Origin: Alteromonadaceae bacterium Bs31
Lineage (GTDB): Bacteria > Pseudomonadota > Gammaproteobacteria > Pseudomonadales > Cellvibrionaceae
DNA: 64,000 bases
Assembly (NCBI GenBank): GCA_900177435.1
Contig: FXAI01000001.1
Location: 193,907-257,906, forward strand
Direction: 5' to 3'
Shown: piece by piece, positions 1-9,346 of the stretch
Layout: each line of letters opens with the position of its first letter
Numbering within the stretch: position 1 is the stretch's first letter
Made by a program: the position numbers and the translations under genes
Notes under the pieces: generated by a model
What the model saw: the letters and a program-made list of their open reading frames with translations, nothing else
What the model was told of the DNA's origin: nothing
Databases searched by the model: none

Positions 1-1635
1 GATGAACTCATCAAAATACTCAAGAATATTACTGAAGAAGTTAATCAGTACCTCAAGCAGGTAGGGGTTCTGCCCCACCTGAAATACAGCATGCCCACCG
101 GTAAGGCACCTGCTTCAGCCTTAAATAGTGAGTCTGAGCAAACAGTGGCTAATGAGGAAGACATTCAGGGCTTGCCTGATCCCAATTTGTCACCAGAGGA
201 ATACCAGCAAAGTTTGATGCAGGCAATTCGCGGTTTGCAAAGCCAAATGGTGCCCTCAGCGGTGGAAGGGCTTCCTCCCGGTGGAGTGGTTGTTTCATCT
301 GAGGACTTAATGGGAGCTTTGCAAGCCTTACAGACATCGGAAACAAGAGCCGAGCTGGGGGAGCAGGGAGCTGTAGTTCCTATCGATGTTAGCGAGATTG
401 TAGAGCGCCTCCATGAGCAATTAAAAGCGGATGCCCAGGATGGCGAAGTCGATAAGAGCGACATGCAAACCATTGATCTGGTGGGTATGTTATTTGAGTA
501 CATGCTCAATGATGAAAACTTGCCAGACTCCATTAAGGCCTTACTCAGTTATTTGCATACCCCTTTCTTAAAAATCGCTTTTATAGACCCAGGGTTTTTT
601 GAGCAGGCAGAGCATCCCGCTCGCGTGTTATTGAATAACCTTGCAGAAGCTGGTGCACGCTGGGTAAGTAATGACGGTACTGCCCAGTACGACATGTACA
701 ACAAGATCAAAGATATTGTTGATCGAATTCTTAAAGAGTTCGATAACGATGTGAAAATCATTACTGAACTATTGCTCGAATTCAGCAGCTATACCAAAAA
801 TATTGTGCGCCGACAGGAGCTAATGGAGAAGCGTGCTACCGAAAAAGCTCAAGGCGAAGAAAAGCTGCGAGAGGTGAAGCTGCGAGTTAACGAAGAGATT
901 CAGGGAAGAACCCATGGTAAGGAGCTGCCGTCTGCAATTTTATTGTTTTTGCTGCAGCCCTGGTCCGATTATCTCAGCTTCGCCTTGCTTCGTTACGGCG
1001 AGAAATCGGATAAATGGGGCAAAGCTCTCGCCATAGTAGATGATGTACTCTGGTGCGTGGAGCCGAAAGAGAGCCCTGCGGACAAGAACCGCCAACTTGA
1101 AATTCATGATGATTTAATCGCCGCGATTGAGTCAGGTTTTGAAACCATTGGTTATGATCAGGCGAAAGGTAAAAAGCTCGTTGACGCGCTGTCATCCCTG
1201 ATAAAGCTTGCGATGCAGAGCAAGAAAGCTGAACCAGCGCCTCCACCCATGCGAGATAAGTTGGAGCGTATAGCGGCAGAAAAAGCGGGAACTAAAGACG
1301 CGAGTAACGACAGGCTTAGCCCAGAAGAAGAACAAATGGTCGAAAGCTTGAAAATGATTGAGTTTGGTACCTGGTTTGAATTTGAAGGCGGTAAGCGACT
1401 GAAAGTGGCCTGGTATAACTCGCGCACCTCACACTACATGTTGGTGGACCAAATGGGTAAGCGGGTTGACATGATGTCTGGGCTGAAGCTCGCGCGCCAG
1501 ATGATAGGCACTAAAGCGAAGATTATTTCAGGCAGCTCGAAACCTTTCTTTGAGCGAGCATTGGAAAATATTTTCCATAAGTTGAATGAAAAAGCAGAAT
1601 TGAATAAACCTGGAGGTGAAAATGAAGCCAGCTGA
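1..1635 (+). CDS. DUF1631 family protein, 5' end outside window
   Basis: The reading frame is open from the first base, so the gene begins upstream; the ATG at 91 is probably internal. The bases before it encode VGVLPHLKY, which matches the VLPSLTARLK stretch of the second DUF1631 protein at 57741-60119. Shared landmarks follow in the same order: a VGMLFEYML segment, FFEQAEHPARVLLN, YNKIKDIVDRIL and a C-terminal FGTWFEFEGG region that looks like a degenerate PilZ-type beta barrel. No signal peptide or membrane segment is visible in this part. The PilZ-domain gene downstream starts before this gene's stop codon, so the two are probably translated together. The biochemical function of the family is unknown to me; a link to c-di-GMP signalling is only suggested by the neighbour. 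Confidence 0.85.
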   Translation, partial: DELIKILKNITEEVNQYLKQVGVLPHLKYSMPTGKAPASALNSESEQTVANEEDIQGLPDPNLSPEEYQQSLMQAIRGLQSQMVPSAVEGLPPGGVVVSSEDLMGALQALQTSETRAELGEQGAVVPIDVSEIVERLHEQLKADAQDGEVDKSDMQTIDLVGMLFEYMLNDENLPDSIKALLSYLHTPFLKIAFIDPGFFEQAEHPARVLLNNLAEAGARWVSNDGTAQYDMYNKIKDIVDRILKEFDNDVKIITELLLEFSSYTKNIVRRQELMEKRATEKAQGEEKLREVKLRVNEEIQGRTHGKELPSAILLFLLQPWSDYLSFALLRYGEKSDKWGKALAIVDDVLWCVEPKESPADKNRQLEIHDDLIAAIESGFETIGYDQAKGKKLVDALSSLIKLAMQSKKAEPAPPPMRDKLERIAAEKAGTKDASNDRLSPEEEQMVESLKMIEFGTWFEFEGGKRLKVAWYNSRTSHYMLVDQMGKRVDMMSGLKLARQMIGTKAKIISGSSKPFFERALENIFHKLNEKAELNKPGGENEAS

Positions 1636-1972
1636 GGGTGAAAGCCGCCGCTTGGAAAGAGCGGGAGTACAGCAGGTAATCACAGTTCGTGACGTGCTAA
1701 GGGATATTGAAATAGGCCGAATTGTGAATTTACATGAGGAAGGCTTCATGCTGATAGGCGGTGATAGCGTTAAAGAAAACTGCTTATATCAAACACAATT
1801 TGTGTTGTCTGCCCCAGTTGAAGGGCGTTCCACATTAAGTATTGGGGCTGAGTGTCTTTGGGTGCGGGAAACTGTTGGCGATGACCGCAATTGGGCCGGT
1901 TTTCATATTCTCGATATGGCTCCGGAAGATTTGGGTGTAATTGTAAAGCTCAAAAGTCAGATAGACGATTGA
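1622..1972 (+). CDS. PilZ-domain protein
   Basis: A small soluble protein of 116 residues with a PilZ-like pattern. An arginine-rich RRLERAG stretch sits near the N-terminus, where the c-di-GMP-binding RxxxR motif lies in this family. It is followed by IVNLHEEGFMLIG, in the position of the usual D/NxSxxG motif, and by beta strands ending in WAGFHILDM. The second motif is imperfect (NLHEEG), so nucleotide binding is uncertain. I chose the ATG at 1622 because GGAGG (1612-1616) sits five bases before it; the GTG at 1616 lies inside that ribosome site. It overlaps the end of the DUF1631 gene by 14 bases, so the pair is likely one operon. Confidence 0.75.
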   Translation: MKPAEGESRRLERAGVQQVITVRDVLRDIEIGRIVNLHEEGFMLIGGDSVKENCLYQTQFVLSAPVEGRSTLSIGAECLWVRETVGDDRNWAGFHILDMAPEDLGVIVKLKSQIDD

Positions 1973-1984
1973 GCTTTTTGATGC

Positions 1985-3268
1985 CTATAGCCTGGAAAAA
2001 GTTTTGCGTGCTGCTTCTAAGGTAAAGTCGATATCGGCATCGCTGTGTGCTGAGGACATAAACGCGGCCTCATAAGATGCTGGGGCCAGATAAACCCCCG
2101 CTTCCAGCATGCCGTGAAAAAATCTATTGAAGCGTTCGGTATTGCAATTCATCACCTGCTGATAATTACTCACCTGCTGCTCCTCCGTAAAGAAACCTCC
2201 CCACATACTGCCTACATGGTTGGTCGTAAATGGAATGCCGCTTTCATCTGCAATTGCTCTTAGGCCTGTTACCAGCCTGTTGGTGCGATCAAACAGTGGC
2301 GAGTAAAAGCCATCTGTGGCTATTTTTTCCACGGTGCTCAGACCCGCGGCCATCGCGATAGGGTTGCCCGACAATGTTCCTGCCTGATACACAGGGCCCA
2401 CCGGCGCAATAAAATTCATAATATCTTCTTTGCCACCGAAAGACCCAACGGGCATGCCGCCACCGATCACTTTGCCCAGAGTTGTCAGGTCGGGTTGAAT
2501 ACCATAGTAACCTTGTGCGCCTGTTAAGCCGAGGCGAAACCCCGTCATCACTTCATCAAATATCAGCACGGCGCCAGCTTTTGTGCACTGCTCTCTGAGT
2601 TCCTCTAGAAAACCCTGTTGAGGAGGAATGCAGTTCATATTGCCTGCAACCGGCTCAACAATGACACAGGCAATGGTATCTCCTTTGGCGGCGAATAATT
2701 CTTTAACTTGTTCTGCATTGTTGTAGCTCAGGGTGATGGTGTGCTCCGCCAAGTTTGCCGGTACGCCAGGAGAGCTGGGCACTCCAAACGTAAGTGCGCC
2801 ACTGCCGGCTTTTACCAACAGGGAGTCTGAGTGGCCGTGATAACAGCCTTCAAACTTGACGATATTATCTCGGCCAGTGTAACCGCGAGCCAGGCGAATT
2901 GCGCTCATAGTGGCCTCGGTACCTGAGCTCACAAAGCGAATTTTATCCATGCCGGGCATGATTTCGCAGATTTTTTCCGCCAGTGTTGTTTCAATCTCTG
3001 TAGGCGCTCCAAAGCTCAAGCCTTGCTGCAGCGCTTGGCTCACGGCGGCTAACACCTCATCATCGGCATGGCCCAGTATCATCGGGCCCCATGACAGTAC
3101 ATAGTCTACGTAGCGTTTGTCATCGATGTCGTAGAGGTAAGCACCCTTGGCTCGCTTTACAAAAACAGGGCTGCCGCCCACGGCTTTAAAAGCGCGAACC
3201 GGTGAATTTACCCCGCCGGGAATGGTTTTTTGTGCGCGTTCAAAGGCGCTGATCATAGAGTTGGTCAT
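1985..3268 (-). CDS. hemL: Glutamate-1-semialdehyde 2,1-aminomutase
   Basis: A PLP enzyme of 427 residues, the normal family length. It converts glutamate-1-semialdehyde to 5-aminolevulinate, the first dedicated haem precursor made from glutamyl-tRNA. The N-terminal [11 protein letters not shown] signature is intact. The cofactor lysine is K266 in [13 protein letters not shown], and the GTLSGNP motif follows. It is the last gene of a minus-strand run clc-hemJ-thiD-hemL, 27 bases after thiD, which places two haem biosynthesis genes together. Two starts are possible, MTNS or the Met four codons on; the longer is used here. Confidence 0.97.
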   Translation of the reverse strand: MTNSMISAFERAQKTIPGGVNSPVRAFKAVGGSPVFVKRAKGAYLYDIDDKRYVDYVLSWGPMILGHADDEVLAAVSQALQQGLSFGAPTEIETTLAEKICEIMPGMDKIRFVSSGTEATMSAIRLARGYTGRDNIVKFEGCYHGHSDSLLVKAGSGALTFGVPSSPGVPANLAEHTITLSYNNAEQVKELFAAKGDTIACVIVEPVAGNMNCIPPQQGFLEELREQCTKAGAVLIFDEVMTGFRLGLTGAQGYYGIQPDLTTLGKVIGGGMPVGSFGGKEDIMNFIAPVGPVYQAGTLSGNPIAMAAGLSTVEKIATDGFYSPLFDRTNRLVTGLRAIADESGIPFTTNHVGSMWGGFFTEEQQVSNYQQVMNCNTERFNRFFHGMLEAGVYLAPASYEAAFMSSAHSDADIDFTLEAARKTFSRL

Positions 3269-3295
3269 TATTTAATACATCAGATGTGGAAAGGG

Positions 3296-4135
3296 TCAGT
3301 GACTTTTTCGAGTCGTTTTTTGTTCAAGGGATTCTATATTTTTATCCGCCCAAAAAAAACGGTGGGGAGTTCGCGTATTGAAACCCAGGCTGCGGGACAG
3401 GCGCATGGTCTGCCAAGTAAAATCCTGCGCTTGTGATAATGCCATTAAGGCTTCGCCACCATGAGCCACGTAGGCACAGCAGCTCATCGCCAGAGTACTG
3501 CTTGCTCCGTGGCAGGTTGGTGGCTCCTGTTCCCAAGTATATTGCTGTAACAAGCCTTTCTTGGAAAAGCTGCTGTTTTGAAAACTGGGCTGTTGCTGGC
3601 CTGTTCCAGTTATCAGGGCAAACTCACAGCCGGTGCTGGTAATCGCCTGGGCGGTTGTGGCCAGTGTGTCAGATTCTTGGGACACCTTGCGCGCTTCATA
3701 GAGAGAGAAAATACCGATTGTTAAGTGGGGAGCGATGAGGGACAAAAAAGCTGCCGGCAGGTCACTTTGAACCGTTTCATCTTTGTCCCACAAATACAGT
3801 GCCGGGTGAGCCACTACAGGCAGGCTTGGGTAGTCGCGCAATATCGTATGCACAGCTTCAGTATTTGTTACCGACCCTAAAAAGCCGATTTTAATGGCTG
3901 CTACCTGCATATTCTCCAGCACAGAGCGAGCCTGGGCGATCACCAGAGTGGCATCAATAGGCTTAGATTCTGTATTGGAGCCTGCGCCAGCGGAAGCCAG
4001 TGTTGTGGCTATTGGCGAACAGTGGCAGCCCAGGCTGGCGGCGGTTTCAATGTCGGCTTGCAGGCCCCCGGAACCGGATGGGTCCAGGGCGCCGAGGGCG
4101 AGAATGACGGGCGGATTGGAGCTTCCAGTAATCAT
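3296..4135 (-). CDS. thiD: Hydroxymethylpyrimidine/phosphomethylpyrimidine kinase (ThiD-like)
   Basis: A ribokinase-fold protein of 279 residues. The family phosphorylates HMP and HMP-phosphate in the pyrimidine branch of thiamine synthesis. The N-terminal LDPSGSGGLQADI matches the ThiD substrate loop. The C-terminal anion-hole motif is altered: the usual HGxGCT reads HGASST, so Ser213 replaces the catalytic cysteine and the preceding glycine is also a serine. In Pseudomonas the order is thiD-thiE-hemL; thiE is absent here and hemL follows directly. Fold and family are secure. Full two-step kinase activity is less certain because of the altered motif. Confidence 0.82.
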   Translation of the reverse strand: MITGSSNPPVILALGALDPSGSGGLQADIETAASLGCHCSPIATTLASAGAGSNTESKPIDATLVIAQARSVLENMQVAAIKIGFLGSVTNTEAVHTILRDYPSLPVVAHPALYLWDKDETVQSDLPAAFLSLIAPHLTIGIFSLYEARKVSQESDTLATTAQAITSTGCEFALITGTGQQQPSFQNSSFSKKGLLQQYTWEQEPPTCHGASSTLAMSCCAYVAHGGEALMALSQAQDFTWQTMRLSRSLGFNTRTPHRFFWADKNIESLEQKTTRKSH

Positions 4136-4209
4136 AAGCGGCTTCTATTCCATGTAGGCTCAGCGAGTCTAGCATATGATGGGCTTATGTCTGTTAATTT
4201 ACATGCCAG

Positions 4210-4635
4210 CTACGCGGGTTGTCTAAGTACCACAAGAAAGACACAGGCTAACAAAATGAGCGTAGGCACTTCATTGAAGTAGCGAAAGAATTTGTGGCTG
4301 TGCGTGCAACTGTCACTTTTAAAGCGCTTTAGAAAATAGCCGCACATATGGTGATAGCCGATGAGAATTACCACCAGTGCCATCTTTATCCAGAACCAGG
4401 TACTGGAAAGGTAGTATTCCCAAGCATAATGTATCGCCCATAAGCCAAAAATAACCGTTGCGATTAGCGAGGGGGTACCGATGCCGTAGTAGAGCCGCCG
4501 CTCCATTATTTTGAACTGGTCTTTAATGGCCTGATTGTCGCTCATGGCGTGATAGACAAAAAGACGGGGTAAATAAAAAAGTACAGCAAACCAGCAGACA
4601 ACAGCAATAATATGTATGGCTTTAACCCACAGCAC
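4210..4635 (-). CDS. hemJ: HemJ-type protoporphyrinogen IX oxidase
   Basis: A membrane protein of 141 residues with about four hydrophobic helices. The N-terminal signature WVKAIHIIAVVCWFAVLFYLPRL is typical of HemJ (UPF0093), with the conserved histidine in helix one and a second His in LFVYH. The family oxidises protoporphyrinogen IX to protoporphyrin IX, replacing HemY or HemG. Its start overlaps the end of the clc gene by 14 bases, implying translational coupling. HemL lies two genes downstream, which supports a haem role. Confidence 0.9.
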   Translation of the reverse strand: MLWVKAIHIIAVVCWFAVLFYLPRLFVYHAMSDNQAIKDQFKIMERRLYYGIGTPSLIATVIFGLWAIHYAWEYYLSSTWFWIKMALVVILIGYHHMCGYFLKRFKSDSCTHSHKFFRYFNEVPTLILLACVFLVVLRQPA

Positions 4636-6433
4636 GGGTGAACTCCTTTGGTTGATAGTAGTTTTGAATAGCCGCCAGTGTAATTATGCCGTGTACATCC
4701 CCTGTTAGCGGTGAATACACTTTGGATACGTAAAGCGCATCGCTGCCAGAGGTTTTTAAGGCATCCAGAGCTTCTACCAGATTAGCGCCATCGTGTATTG
4801 GGCTCACACTGATACGGCGGCCTGCTATTTCCGCCAGGGCGAATTCTTGAACCTGTTCAATATCTTCATCTTCTTTTTCATCCATGGGCTTTTCGATAGC
4901 GGTTGCCAGATCCGCTGCTCTCAGCGCAAACTTTTGGTTTTCATGTTCATACACAACCCACATTGGTTTTTTCTTAAGCAGCCGTTCTGCTTCACTTTTT
5001 TCAATGGAGGGCGCGGCATTTACAAAGCGAGGGTCCATGATACTGCGCACGCCTGCGCGGCGAAGCGCCTGCACCGCCGGGCCAAAATCTATGTCTCTGC
5101 CACTGTGTTTAAGCTGTTGTATAAACAAACTGTTCAGGCGAAAAAACTGCCGGGTACTTACGCAACTGACTACTATTACCAGCATTGCCGGGAAGATCAT
5201 GTTGGGGTTGTAACTTAGCTCGAGTACTGCAACAAGGGCTGCAAGTGGAGCGTTGAGTGCTGCTGCCATCATGCCTGTCATTCCTATCACTACATAGAAC
5301 GTTGGATTGGTATCCAAAGAGGGTACCAGCATGTTGAGCAGCAAGCCCATCGCCCCGCCGATACAGGCGCCAATGACCAGCAGAGGGCCAATAACGCCCC
5401 CAGGAATACCGAGACCAATCACCACGGGTGTAACAGCCAGTTTGGCAACCGCGATAATTACCAGGCTGATGATAAGCAGTTCGCCCGCAAGTGCAGCATT
5501 CACCGTGTCGTAACCCAAGCCCATAATCTCTGGCACGAAGGCCGCAACGATGGCGGTTAGCAGGCCCGCCACAAGTAAGCGAACATAAATAGAGTGCTGA
5601 TTAAACTTTAGCGCGAAAATATTCAGATGGATGTACATAGCTGCGCAGACGGAGATCACTAAACCAACAAGCACCATGTAGGGTAGTTCCATCAGGCTGC
5701 TCATATCGCTACTGCCCATCAACAAGCCCTGCTCACCAAAAGCGGCCTGACTCAGTGCCGTTCCCATCACGGATGCCAGAATGACTGGCACAAAACCAAC
5801 GATGGTGTATTCCAATACGATAACTTCCATGGCGAAGATAACCCCCGCCATAGGTGTATCAAAAGAGGCCGCAATAGCGGAGGCTACACCGCAGCCAATA
5901 AGGGTATGCATGCTGTTGTTTGGCAGTTTCATCCACTGCCCCAGCTGGCTGGCTGCGCCGGCGCCGAGGTGCACCGCTGGTCCCTCCCGACCCACAGACT
6001 GGCCGCTGACCAGAGCGATCACTGCGGCAAAAAATTGCACTATCCAGTTTCCCAGCGGGAGTTTGCCTTGATGATTATGCAGCCGATCTAGTACGTGAGC
6101 GACACTGGTTTCGCCGTGTTTTTTACCTGCAAGTTTTAGCAGCAGCGCGAGGAGAAATATTCCAGCGAAAATGAACAGAAAACGGTCAGCGATAGAAAGG
6201 GCTTCGAAGTTGTCTGGGTGCCCTGCAATTAAGAAGTTTAAGGGGGTGTCGATTAAGTACCTGAATAGAACGATGATTGCTCCAGTGAATAGGCCAACCA
6301 AAAAACCTAGCAGGGTGAGTTGAGGGAGAGCATCGAAGTAGGAGAGGGAGTGACGAAAGTCGTTTGCGTGGCGATTTATGCGAGCGTTGAAGAGATTAGC
6401 AGGTTTCTGCGCGCTATTTTTCTCTTTCGGCAT
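4622..6433 (-). CDS. ClC-family chloride channel with C-terminal CBS region
   Basis: A protein of 603 residues: about ten or more membrane helices, then a cytoplasmic tail resembling a CBS pair (RSIMDPRFV... and ISVSPIHDGANLVEALDAL). The gating glutamate is E150 in GREGP, and GLGIPGGVIGP matches the later anion-binding loop. The early GSGIP loop is replaced by HGETSV. The internal proton glutamate of antiporters (E203 in the E. coli protein) is Val204 in FAMEV, as in channel-type ClCs. This suggests passive chloride conduction rather than Cl-/H+ exchange; that is inference from two sites. It is the first gene of the minus-strand run ending in hemL, and a GGAGC-TTT-GCTCC hairpin lies at 6453-6465 in its leader. 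Confidence 0.92.
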   Translation of the reverse strand: MPKEKNSAQKPANLFNARINRHANDFRHSLSYFDALPQLTLLGFLVGLFTGAIIVLFRYLIDTPLNFLIAGHPDNFEALSIADRFLFIFAGIFLLALLLKLAGKKHGETSVAHVLDRLHNHQGKLPLGNWIVQFFAAVIALVSGQSVGREGPAVHLGAGAASQLGQWMKLPNNSMHTLIGCGVASAIAASFDTPMAGVIFAMEVIVLEYTIVGFVPVILASVMGTALSQAAFGEQGLLMGSSDMSSLMELPYMVLVGLVISVCAAMYIHLNIFALKFNQHSIYVRLLVAGLLTAIVAAFVPEIMGLGYDTVNAALAGELLIISLVIIAVAKLAVTPVVIGLGIPGGVIGPLLVIGACIGGAMGLLLNMLVPSLDTNPTFYVVIGMTGMMAAALNAPLAALVAVLELSYNPNMIFPAMLVIVVSCVSTRQFFRLNSLFIQQLKHSGRDIDFGPAVQALRRAGVRSIMDPRFVNAAPSIEKSEAERLLKKKPMWVVYEHENQKFALRAADLATAIEKPMDEKEDEDIEQVQEFALAEIAGRRISVSPIHDGANLVEALDALKTSGSDALYVSKVYSPLTGDVHGIITLAAIQNYYQPKEFTRAVG

Positions 6434-6689
6434 CTTCTGTTTATCCTCACCAGGAGCTTTGCTCCCTTTTGCTTTTACGTAAACGACCTTATCATACGCA
6501 GCTTGGGCCTGTTAATACTAATTTAATCTACTCTGCTGCAGCCACAATACCGCGTTCAAGGCGGATGGTTTAAGCAAAAAGACCTCGTGCTAAATGCCTT
6601 CCTGTTTGAAAATACAGGCTCTAGCAGAGCAGTTTAAAATTAGTATTCACAGGTTCTATTCAAAATTGGAAAGATGTGGAGCGAGAGTT

Positions 6690-7730
6690 GTGATTAAAAC
6701 GGGCATTGTTGGAGGTACGGGTTATACGGGGGTGGAACTGCTGAGGTTATTGGCTGTTCACCCACAAGCGAGCGTTGAGGTAATTACCTCTCGCGGGGAG
6801 GCCGGTCGATCTGTAGCCGACTTATTTCCAAATTTACGCGGTCATTATGATCTTCGTTTCACCGAGCCAGACGTCAAGGCTTTGTGTCAGTGCGATGTGG
6901 TTTTTTTCGCTACACCCCATGGCGTTGCTCAGTCGATGATGAAAGAATTGTACGACGCAGGCGTTCGTGTAATTGATTTGTCAGCGGATTTCCGAATTAA
7001 AAACATCGCCACCTGGGAGCAGTGGTATGGTCAGTCCCATGCTTGTCCCGAGTTGGTGGAATCAGCGGTGTACGGTTTGCCCGAGGTGAATCGCGAACAA
7101 ATTAAAACCGCGCAGTTGATTGCCTGTCCTGGCTGCTACCCCACATCCATTCAGTTGGGGTTTCTTCCCTTGCTGGAGCAAAACCTGGTGGATAGTGAAA
7201 ACCTCATTGCCAACGCAGCGTCGGGTATCAGTGGCGCCGGGCGACAAGGCAAAGTGGATTTGCTGCTGGCTGAAGCCAGTGACAGCTTCAAGGCTTATGG
7301 TGTGGCTGGTCATCGTCATTTGCCAGAAATTGAACAGGGTTTACGCGCAATTCAGTCTGAGGCCTGTGCGCCTGCAAAACTCACTTTTGTGCCTCATCTG
7401 CTGCCGACCATCAGAGGTATTCACTCAACGCTTTATGCAAAGCTGAAAGTGGAAGGGGGCGATTTGCAAAAGCTGTATGAGCAGCGTTTCCAGGGGGAAG
7501 CCTTTGTTGACGTGCTGCCTTTGGGAACCTTTCCGCAAACCCGCACTGTAAAAAGTACAAATGTTTGTCGCATGTCTATTATTGAACCACAAGCGAATGG
7601 AACGGTCGTGGTAATGTCGGTAATCGACAACCTCACCAAGGGTGCCTCCGGTCAGGGCATTCAAAACATGAATATCATGTTTGATCAAGAAGAAACGCTG
7701 GGGTTGAGTGCACCTGCACTCTTGCCATAA
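6690..7730 (+). CDS. argC: N-acetyl-gamma-glutamyl-phosphate reductase
   Basis: This NADPH-dependent enzyme of arginine synthesis reduces N-acetylglutamyl phosphate to the semialdehyde. The start is the GTG at 6690, giving 346 residues (the usual length) and beginning just before the Rossmann motif [10 protein letters not shown]; upstream in-frame starts would add a meaningless extension. The catalytic cysteine is in ACPGCYPT, and the downstream [11 protein letters not shown] and PHLLPTIRG segments fit the family. It is divergent from clc across about 250 bases and is followed 24 bases later by a membrane coiled-coil gene, an order known from pseudomonads. argJ, for another step of the pathway, lies at 35616. 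Confidence 0.97.
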   Translation: MIKTGIVGGTGYTGVELLRLLAVHPQASVEVITSRGEAGRSVADLFPNLRGHYDLRFTEPDVKALCQCDVVFFATPHGVAQSMMKELYDAGVRVIDLSADFRIKNIATWEQWYGQSHACPELVESAVYGLPEVNREQIKTAQLIACPGCYPTSIQLGFLPLLEQNLVDSENLIANAASGISGAGRQGKVDLLLAEASDSFKAYGVAGHRHLPEIEQGLRAIQSEACAPAKLTFVPHLLPTIRGIHSTLYAKLKVEGGDLQKLYEQRFQGEAFVDVLPLGTFPQTRTVKSTNVCRMSIIEPQANGTVVVMSVIDNLTKGASGQGIQNMNIMFDQEETLGLSAPALLP

Positions 7731-7754
7731 AGCCAATAATTCGGAGGCGAGCCC

Positions 7755-8495
7755 ATGACTGTAGTAAAAGGGAGTAAGCAATATCCCTTAAAAATCGTTA
7801 AATATCGCCCCTGGCGAAGGGCGGCCGGTATTGTTGTGGCCTCCTTCTGCCTGGTGGCCGGAGTTTTTGCCAGCTATTACATCGGCCACCGAGAGGGCAT
7901 GGCAGGGCAAGAGCAGGCTTTGCTGGATGTGGCGCGCTTGGAGAAAGAGCTTTCTTCGAATGCGCGAGCCATGGAAGATCTAAAGCAGCAAAATGCCAAC
8001 CTTAACCTGGGTGCAGTGGTGGACCGGCAAGCCAGTGAGGGGGTGCGTCAGGAAGTTATTTCTCTAAAGGATGAACTAGCCAAGTTACAGGAGGAGAACA
8101 GCTTTTACCGCAACTTGATGGCACCGACTGGCAATAAGCGAGGTTTGACCTTCGGTGCGGTGGAAATTGTGGATACCGATACGCCACGCAGTTATCAATT
8201 TAAAGTTGTTATGCAGCAGTTGGCCACCAACCACCAGCTTTTGAACGGCACGCTCAGTTTTAATGTGATTGGAAAGCTAGATGGTTTGGATGCAAGCTTT
8301 TCCTTGAATCAGCTTTCCGAGCAAGTCAGCAGTGATACGATAAGATTGCGCTTCAAATATTTTCAGACCGTGCAGGGGCAGCTATCGCTGCCAGTGGGGT
8401 TTGAGCCCGAACGTATTGAGTTGGTGGCTAAAACCACCGGTAATAAGCCCGTTACAGCAGAAAAACGCTTTGGCTGGTTGGTCGAGGAGGCCTGA
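7755..8495 (+). CDS. Membrane-anchored coiled-coil protein (DUF6776-like)
   Basis: A protein of 246 residues with a short basic N-terminus, one membrane helix at about 25-45, a coiled coil at about 55-115 and a C-terminal beta-rich domain that would lie in the periplasm. I do not know its function. It sits between argC and a bactofilin gene, with only four bases before the bactofilin start, so it is likely cotranscribed with it and may act with it at the envelope. The same argC-unknown-bactofilin-erpA order occurs in pseudomonads. The family assignment is from memory of that context. Confidence 0.7.
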   Translation: MTVVKGSKQYPLKIVKYRPWRRAAGIVVASFCLVAGVFASYYIGHREGMAGQEQALLDVARLEKELSSNARAMEDLKQQNANLNLGAVVDRQASEGVRQEVISLKDELAKLQEENSFYRNLMAPTGNKRGLTFGAVEIVDTDTPRSYQFKVVMQQLATNHQLLNGTLSFNVIGKLDGLDASFSLNQLSEQVSSDTIRLRFKYFQTVQGQLSLPVGFEPERIELVAKTTGNKPVTAEKRFGWLVEEA

Positions 8496-8499
8496 TAGA

Positions 8500-8925
8500 A
8501 TGAGCATGTTTCAAAAGAAGAACGATAACCCCTTTGCAAAGGGCGGGCATACCATACTAGACAATGCGCTAGAAATTGTTGGCGATGTTCACTTTGCAGG
8601 TGAACTCGATATAGAAGGGACCGTAAAAGGGAATATTATTGCTCAGTCGCCCACCGAAGCGCTTGTTCAGGTTCGGCCTCTGGGGCAGGTAATTGGCGAA
8701 ATTCATGCGCCTAAGGTGATCATAAATGGCCTGGTGCAGGGAGATGTCTACTGCTCTACGCACCTTGAGCTACTCGCCAACGCAGTCGTTAACGGCAATG
8801 TTCACTACAAGGTCATCGAGATGGTTAAGGGGGCTCAGGTGAATGGCAGTTTGATGCATATTGTGGAAGAGCAGCAGAATGTGGTCGAAGAGGACACAGA
8901 GCAAGCCCTGGGCAAGACCACATGA
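8500..8925 (+). CDS. Bactofilin (polymer-forming cytoskeletal protein)
   Basis: A protein of 141 residues made almost entirely of a repeating beta-helix pattern (IVGDVHFAGELDIEGTVKGNI..., VIINGLVQGDVYC, ANAVVNGNVHYK). This is the DUF583/CcmA fold, which polymerises into filaments along the membrane. The ATG at 8500 follows GAGGAGG at 8484-8490; a longer frame to 8401 would overlap the previous gene and is rejected. The C-terminal tail is acidic and probably disordered. Its partner may be the upstream membrane coiled-coil protein. Confidence 0.92.
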   Translation: MSMFQKKNDNPFAKGGHTILDNALEIVGDVHFAGELDIEGTVKGNIIAQSPTEALVQVRPLGQVIGEIHAPKVIINGLVQGDVYCSTHLELLANAVVNGNVHYKVIEMVKGAQVNGSLMHIVEEQQNVVEEDTEQALGKTT

Positions 8926-8930
8926 TGTTA

Positions 8931-8964
8931 ATACTTGACTAATTTGCTAGGTTAATTGGATAAT
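8931..8964 (+). promoter_or_regulatory. erpA promoter with IscR type-1-like site
   Basis: TTGACT (8935-8940) and GATAAT (8959-8964), 18 bases apart, form a sigma70-type promoter 32 bases before erpA. Starting at 8931, ATACTTGACTAATTT fits the whole left half of the E. coli IscR type-1 consensus; the right half (CTAGGTTAA) fits only partly. In E. coli erpA is an IscR target, so Fe-S-dependent repression is a reasonable inference. Confidence 0.6.
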
Positions 8965-8995
8965 TTCCTACCCTACTAAGAGTTGTATATGAGCC

Positions 8996-9346
8996 ATGAG
9001 TGCTGAAACCTTTACCCCAGAACCACTATTAGTGACAGAAAATGCCGTTACCAAGGTCCGAGGTTTGATCGAGGAAGAAGGCAACAATGATCTGAAGCTG
9101 CGTGTTTACGTTACGGGAGGGGGTTGTTCAGGCTTTCAGTATGGCTTTGCCTTTGACGAGCACTGCGGCGAAGACGATGCCCGTATCGAGAAGGAGGGAG
9201 TGGTTGTGGTTGTAGATTCCATGAGTTACCCCTATTTAGTGGGGGCAAAACTCGATTATGAAGAGGGCTTACAAGGCTCTCGTTTCACCGTGGTGAACCC
9301 CAATGCATCCTCAACGTGTGGTTGTGGTGCCTCGTTCTCGGTTTAG
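8996..9346 (+). CDS. erpA: Iron-sulfur cluster insertion protein ErpA
   Basis: An A-type Fe-S carrier of 116 residues. It takes clusters from the assembly scaffold and hands them to apo-enzymes such as those of isoprenoid synthesis. The three cluster cysteines are present in GGGCSGFQY and STCGCGASF at the C-terminus, and the spacing and length match ErpA rather than the longer IscA/NfuA forms. It has its own promoter with an IscR-like element, consistent with control by cellular Fe-S status. The next gene starts inside its last 44 bases. Confidence 0.96.
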   Translation: MSAETFTPEPLLVTENAVTKVRGLIEEEGNNDLKLRVYVTGGGCSGFQYGFAFDEHCGEDDARIEKEGVVVVVDSMSYPYLVGAKLDYEEGLQGSRFTVVNPNASSTCGCGASFSV

